From positions 2,260,001 to 2,324,000 of the forward strand of contig NZ_AP022810.1 in the NCBI RefSeq assembly GCF_009731355.2: a DNA stretch of 64,000 nucleotides. Direction: 5' to 3'. Shown here one piece after another: positions 59,676-64,000 of this stretch. The notes under the pieces are model-generated. The model was not told the origin of the DNA. It worked only from the letters and a program-made list of their open reading frames with translations, and did not search any database. Each line of letters starts with the position of its first letter. Positions within the stretch are counted from its first letter, which is position 1. The translations under genes and the position numbers were made by a program. Source of the stretch: Desulfuromonas sp. AOP6. GTDB taxonomy: Bacteria; Desulfobacterota; Desulfuromonadia; Desulfuromonadales; SZUA-540.

Positions 59676-61760
59676 ATGAGCAACAAGTATGTACACTACA
59701 CGGTAGATGACGGCATCGCCCGCGTCACTTTGGATTCGCCCACGGGCAAGGTAAACCTCCTTAATGAAGAATTCCTCCAGGACCTGGAGCAGGTCGCCTT
59801 GGAGCTGGAGCGGGACGAGGACCTCCGCGGGGCCATTATCCAGAGCGCCAAAGAGGCGGGCTTTATTGCCGGCGCCGACATCGGCAGTTTCACCAAGATC
59901 AGCTCCGCCGCAGAAGGGGCGGAGCTCGCCCGGCGAGGTCAGGAGATTCTCGGCCTTTGGGCCGGACTGCCCATCCCCACCGTGGCCGCCATCCACGGCC
60001 ATTGCCTGGGAGGCGGCACGGAATTCGCGCTTGCCTGCACCAGCCGCGTCCTGGCCGAAGGCGCCCATCTGGCCCTGCCTGAAATAAAGCTGGGCATTCT
60101 CCCAGGGTTTGGCGGCACCCAGCGGCTGCCCCGTCTGGTCGGGCTGAGTAGCGCCCTCGACCTTATCCTCAGCGGCCGCACCCTGTCGGCGGCCAAGGCG
60201 CTGGAGATGGGCCTGGCCGACGACTGTGTGGCGCCGACGGAATTGCAGAGCGTCGCCCTGACGCGGGTGGAGAGACTGGCGCAAGAGGGTGAACTACCGC
60301 CGAACCAAAAGGACAGCGTCCGCGCCTGGATGCTGGAGAAGAACCCCGTCGGAAGAATGGCCCTCTTTTACCAGGCCCGCAAAAAGGTTCTTGAAGAGAC
60401 AGGTGGCCATTATCCCGCGCCCCTGAAGGCGCTGGAGGTCATCAAGCACAGCTGGGACCTCCCTCTGAACCAGGGTCTTAAACTGGAAGCCGAAGCCCTC
60501 GGCGAACTGATCATCACCCCCGAGTGCCGCAACCTGGTCCATGTTTTCTTTCTCAGTCAGCGCCCTAAAAAAGCAGGGTCCCCCTCGGGAACCGCCCGGA
60601 GCATCGAGCGGGCAGGTGTTATCGGCGCCGGTGTCATGGGGGCCGAAATCGCCCAACTCATGGTGGACAAAGGCCTGGAGGTCACCCTGACAGATATCCG
60701 GCAGGAATCCGTGGACAAAGGACTGGCCCGAGCCCGCGAACTTTTCGGCCGCAAAAAGGCCACCGAGGCGCAGATCAACAAAAAGATGGCGCGACTGAGC
60801 GGACAGGTGGGCTATGATGGTTTTTCGAAAATGGACCTCGTGGTTGAAGCCGTGGTAGAAAACATGGAGGTTAAACAGTCCGTTCTGCAGGAGCTCGAGT
60901 CCGTCCTCCCCACCGAAGCTCTTTTCGCCACCAACACCTCGGCCCTGTCCGTCACCGAACTGCAGAAGGTCGCCGAATACCCCGGGCGGGTAGCCGGTCT
61001 GCATTTTTTCAACCCGGTGCATCGCATGCCCTTGGTGGAGATCATTAAAGGGCAGGACACCCAGGACGACACCCTGGCCACCTTGTTCAAGACGGCCACA
61101 CGTCTTGGCAAAACGCCCATTCTGGTCGCCGACTCCCCCGGCTTTCTGGTCAATCGTCTACTGGGAGCCTATCTCAATGAGGCCTGCCTCCTCGCCGCTG
61201 CCGGCGTCAAGTGGACCTCTGTTGATAAGCAGGCCAAGGAATTTGGCCTGCCCATGGGGCCATTCCGGCTTATTGACGAGGTGGGAATCGACGTGGCTTT
61301 TGAGGTCGGCAAAACACTGGCCGAGGCTTTCCCTTATCTGCATCGCAGCCCCCTGCTCGATGAGGTTGCGGCGGAGAAACTGCTCGGCAAGAAAGGCGGC
61401 AAGGGGTTCTATCTTTATCAGGCCGGCAAAGATCCCGAGCCCAACAAGGACGTCAGCCCCATGGTCAACCTGGCCGCCGACCGGGAGGCGACCAAGGCCG
61501 ATTGGCGCCGACTGCTGCTTTTGATGGTCAACGAGGCCGGTCGCTGTCTCGATGAAAAGATTGTCGCGGGTCCGGAAGAAATCGACACGGGCATGATCTT
61601 CGGCACAGGATTCCCCCCCTTTACCGGCGGGCTATGCCGCTGGGCCGACCAGGAGGGGCTGCGGCGCCTCGTTCTGGAGTTGACCGACCTGGAAGGGACG
61701 CTGGGAGACCGCTTCGATCCCTGTGATTTCCTAAAAACCCACGAGCGCTTCTATCCCTGA
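59676..61760 (+). CDS. Bifunctional enoyl-CoA hydratase/3-hydroxyacyl-CoA dehydrogenase (FadJ/FadB-like)
   Basis: 694 residues from ATG 59676 after AAGGAG. The N-terminal hydratase part (about 1-190) has the GAGF-like FIAGADIGSF and CLGGGTEFALACTSR oxyanion segments and ALPEIKLGILPGFGGTQRLP. The dehydrogenase part has IGAGVMGAEIAQLM (NAD fold), ATNTSALSVTEL and GLHFFNPVHRMPLVEII with catalytic His, and LVNRLLGAYLNE. It carries out two steps of fatty-acid beta-oxidation, or the reverse. No thiolase gene lies beside it, so it needs one elsewhere. Confidence 0.93.
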   Translation: MSNKYVHYTVDDGIARVTLDSPTGKVNLLNEEFLQDLEQVALELERDEDLRGAIIQSAKEAGFIAGADIGSFTKISSAAEGAELARRGQEILGLWAGLPIPTVAAIHGHCLGGGTEFALACTSRVLAEGAHLALPEIKLGILPGFGGTQRLPRLVGLSSALDLILSGRTLSAAKALEMGLADDCVAPTELQSVALTRVERLAQEGELPPNQKDSVRAWMLEKNPVGRMALFYQARKKVLEETGGHYPAPLKALEVIKHSWDLPLNQGLKLEAEALGELIITPECRNLVHVFFLSQRPKKAGSPSGTARSIERAGVIGAGVMGAEIAQLMVDKGLEVTLTDIRQESVDKGLARARELFGRKKATEAQINKKMARLSGQVGYDGFSKMDLVVEAVVENMEVKQSVLQELESVLPTEALFATNTSALSVTELQKVAEYPGRVAGLHFFNPVHRMPLVEIIKGQDTQDDTLATLFKTATRLGKTPILVADSPGFLVNRLLGAYLNEACLLAAAGVKWTSVDKQAKEFGLPMGPFRLIDEVGIDVAFEVGKTLAEAFPYLHRSPLLDEVAAEKLLGKKGGKGFYLYQAGKDPEPNKDVSPMVNLAADREATKADWRRLLLLMVNEAGRCLDEKIVAGPEEIDTGMIFGTGFPPFTGGLCRWADQEGLRRLVLELTDLEGTLGDRFDPCDFLKTHERFYP

Positions 61761-61812
61761 GTGAAGGCTCTATTTTCACGCTGACAAACGACCCTTACAA
61801 GGAGAATCAACC

Positions 61813-62199
61813 ATGAATTTGCACGACTATTTTGAAAACACCAAGGGTACCGGCATTCTTTCCACCGCAGACGACAAAGGCCGGGTCGACTGCGCCATCT
61901 ATGCACGCCCGCACGTGATGGAAGATGGCACCCTGGCGATGATCATGCTCGAGCGGCTCAGTCACCACAACCTGCAATCGAACCCGCACGCCGCCTACAT
62001 GTTCATTGAAGAGGGTCCGGGCTACCGCGGCAAGAGACTCTTTCTGACCAAAGTACGGGAAGAGACCGACTCTCCCCTGATTGAAACCTTGAGCCGCCGC
62101 TACCCCGGCAAGCAGGACGACTTGCCGAAAACGCGTTTTCTGGTCATTTTCCAGATTGACAAAGAATTGCCCCTGATCGGATCCGGCCAGGACGCCTGA
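61813..62199 (+). CDS. Pyridoxamine 5'-phosphate oxidase-like flavoprotein
   Basis: 128 residues of the FMN-binding split barrel family (TGILSTADDKGRVDCAIYAR start; MIMLERLSHHNLQSNPHAAYMF core). Only the short general form, so true PdxH activity is unlikely; a flavin or heme reductase role is more typical. GGAGAATC precedes ATG. It follows the fadJ-like gene and precedes malQ by 18 bases. Confidence 0.8.
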   Translation: MNLHDYFENTKGTGILSTADDKGRVDCAIYARPHVMEDGTLAMIMLERLSHHNLQSNPHAAYMFIEEGPGYRGKRLFLTKVREETDSPLIETLSRRYPGKQDDLPKTRFLVIFQIDKELPLIGSGQDA

Positions 62200-62217
62200 C
62201 CCACTGGAGACACCGGC

Positions 62218-63720
62218 ATGCTCACTCATCGCGCCAGCGGAATTCTTCTGCACCCCACCTCCCTGCCAGGAAGATTTGGCCTCGGCAGCCTGGGCAAAGA
62301 AGCCCGCCGCTTCATCGATTTTCTAGCTGACAGCCAACAGAGCGTCTGGCAGATTCTTCCCCTCGGGCCAACGGGGTACGGCGATTCCCCCTACAACGCC
62401 CTCTCCGCCTTCGCTGGAAATCCTCTTCTTGTCGACCTGGAAGACCTCGTAGTCAATGGGGATCTCGACGCCGCCGACCTTAAAGGAATCGACTTCGAAG
62501 AAGGGACCGCCCACTTCAGTCAGGCTCATCTCGTCAAGGACAGACTGCTGCGCAAAGGCGCCACCACTTTTTTCCGGCAGGGCGCTACCAATCGCGCCAG
62601 CGCCTTTGCCCGTTTCACTGAAGAACAGGGCTATTGGCTGCACGACTATGCCCTGTTCAAAGCTCTGCGAAATCATTTTTCCGGCCAAAGCTGGAGCCAG
62701 TGGCCGGAAGCGCTGCGCCGCCGCCAGCCGCAGGCTCTGCAGTCCTGGGGTGAGGACCTCGCCGAACCAATCCTGTTCGAAAAATACGCCCAGTTCGTCT
62801 TCTTTGAGCAGTGGTTTTCTCTCAAAGCCCACGCCCATGGCCGCGGTGTGCGGATTATGGGTGATATCCCCATTTTCGTCGCCTTCGATTCCGCCGATGT
62901 ATGGGCGAATCCTCACCTCTTTTATCTTGATGAGAACCAGAATCCAACCCTCGTGGCGGGTGTCCCTCCCGACTATTTCAGTACGACGGGCCAGCGCTGG
63001 GGAAACCCGCTCTATAACTGGGAACGTTTGGAGGAACAGGACTTTTCCTGGTGGCTGGCCCGCTTTCGCTGGAACCTGGCCCTGACCGACCTGGTGCGCA
63101 TCGATCACTTCCGTGGTTTCGAATCGTACTGGGCCATTCCGGCGACTGAGAAGACAGCTGTCGGCGGTCACTGGCGACCCGCAGCCGGCCGCAAGCTATT
63201 CCAGACGCTACAGGCGGCATTGGGTTCGCTCCCGCTTATCGCCGAGGACCTGGGCGTCATCACCCCGGAAGTAGAAGCACTGCGCGACGACTTTGCTTTT
63301 CCTGGCATGAAGATCCTGCAATTCGCCTTCGGTTCAGGTCCACGGAATCCCTACCTTCCCCACAACCTCACCCGGAACTGCGTCATCTACACCGGCACCC
63401 ACGACAACAATACCACCCTCGGCTGGTGGAAAGCCCTGGCTGCCGCCGAAAAGACCGCGGTAAAACACTACCTGGGAAGCAGCTTGCGCGACATGCCCTG
63501 GGATCTGATCCGCTGTGCCCTGTCCAGTGTCGCCGGTCTGTGCATTCTGCCGATGCAGGATATCCTCGGCCTCGACGCCTCGGCCCGCATGAATACCCCC
63601 GGCACCAGCAGCGGCAACTGGGGCTGGCGTTTTTGCGGCGAGCAGATGACTAACGATAAAGGCGCAGGTCTCGCGGAGCTGACCCGGCTCTACGGCAGGG
63701 CACCCTTTTCGGGCGAATGA
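62218..63720 (+). CDS. malQ: 4-alpha-glucanotransferase (amylomaltase)
   Basis: 500 residues, GH77 TIM barrel. Transfers glucan chains between maltodextrins. Visible: RASGILLHPTSLPGRFGLGSLG start, IMGDIPIFVAFDSADVW, nucleophile Asp in LVRIDHFRGFESYW, acid Glu in LIAEDLGVITPEV and THDNNTTLGWW. Length is usual for the bacterial enzyme. GGAGACACC precedes ATG. It likely acts with glycogen metabolism genes elsewhere. Confidence 0.95.
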   Translation: MLTHRASGILLHPTSLPGRFGLGSLGKEARRFIDFLADSQQSVWQILPLGPTGYGDSPYNALSAFAGNPLLVDLEDLVVNGDLDAADLKGIDFEEGTAHFSQAHLVKDRLLRKGATTFFRQGATNRASAFARFTEEQGYWLHDYALFKALRNHFSGQSWSQWPEALRRRQPQALQSWGEDLAEPILFEKYAQFVFFEQWFSLKAHAHGRGVRIMGDIPIFVAFDSADVWANPHLFYLDENQNPTLVAGVPPDYFSTTGQRWGNPLYNWERLEEQDFSWWLARFRWNLALTDLVRIDHFRGFESYWAIPATEKTAVGGHWRPAAGRKLFQTLQAALGSLPLIAEDLGVITPEVEALRDDFAFPGMKILQFAFGSGPRNPYLPHNLTRNCVIYTGTHDNNTTLGWWKALAAAEKTAVKHYLGSSLRDMPWDLIRCALSSVAGLCILPMQDILGLDASARMNTPGTSSGNWGWRFCGEQMTNDKGAGLAELTRLYGRAPFSGE

Positions 63721-63887
63721 GCAGTTCTCGCTGTGCAGATGAACAGGTGCGAGGGGTGCGCATAAACGATTTTATACCTGCTGGCTTGTGTCTGGATAAA
63801 CACTTATGGTAGATTCTCGCGAGGTATTCATTAATAACCTGGAACTCCGGACGGTGGAACCGCCCGACCAACCCTTGGAGGATCTCC

Positions 63888-64000
63888 GTGAAAAAGACTC
63901 GTATTCTGTTGTTGTCCTTTGCTGTGACGGCCCTGCTGGTTGCAGGCTGCAAGAACCAGAACAGCGAAACTCCCGCCGCCAGCCAACAACCCGCCGCGGC
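63888..64000 (+). CDS. Lipoprotein, 3' truncated by window edge
   Basis: Frame from GTG 63888, six bases after GGAGG, open to the window end, at least 37 residues. The start KKTRILLLSFAVTALLVAGC is a signal peptide with an LVAGC lipobox, so a lipid-anchored protein is expected, with an Ala/Gln-rich linker after the Cys. The mature domain lies outside the window. Confidence 0.75.
   Translation, partial: MKKTRILLLSFAVTALLVAGCKNQNSETPAASQQPAA

Overview
The window looks like chromosomal DNA of a Desulfuromonadales-type bacterium (Geobacter, Desulfuromonas or Pelobacter relatives). The case rests on a eukaryote-like citrate synthase, a dusB-ntrB-ntrC operon, the rpsF-rpsR-yybS-rplI-dnaB and ispE-tRNA-Gln-prs-rplY-pth-hppA-ychF orders, a membrane pyrophosphatase, TAXI-type TRAP transport and moderately high GC. 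This placement is inferred from gene content, not from a search.

Layout. 1-4290: host genes (a PpiD/SurA-like foldase cut by the window edge, purC, an NCS2 purine permease, tRNA-Ala) and a short promoter-terminator unit that may be a small RNA. 4296-4381: tRNA-Leu(CAA). 4389-22700: an 18.3-kb integrative element inserted in the 3' half of that tRNA, bounded by a 64-bp direct repeat (4325-4388 and 22637-22700). 22701-64000: host genes again: cyclophilin, phosphodiesterase, rlmI-like, a methyltransferase, gltA, dusB-ntrBC, dnaB and ribosomal-protein genes, hppA, prs, ispE, a TAXI-TRAP/Usp cluster, xpt, a PAS kinase, an FHA/PP2C/CHASE2-kinase module, a Lon-like protease, a fadJ-like gene, malQ and the start of a lipoprotein gene.

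The element. It has a tyrosine integrase next to attL and an NgoMIV-like restriction-modification pair as rightward cargo. A long leftward array follows: a putative excisionase, a replication-type HTH protein, a secreted tail-fibre-like protein, a TrwA-TrwB-TrwC-type mobilization module (RHH protein, coupling ATPase, MOBF relaxase), and an operon ending in a TraX/IcmV-like and a TraY/DotA-like membrane protein. No other type IV secretion genes are visible, so it is read as a mobilizable element that needs a helper. Carrying only the TraX-TraY pair plus a possible adhesin resembles, by analogy, SGI1, which carries a few mating-pair genes that remodel its helper's channel. This is the most interesting hypothesis here.

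The element also has several repeat arrays: 15 tandem 11-bp units (8377-8541), six boxes at an exact 24-bp period (7492-7619), three operator-like boxes (7858-7975), and nine TGTGCACA-type palindromes in the presumed oriT (18469-18757). Paired arm-type sites lie near both ends. A palindrome supplying two divergent -35 boxes sits between its right-end gene and the leftward array.
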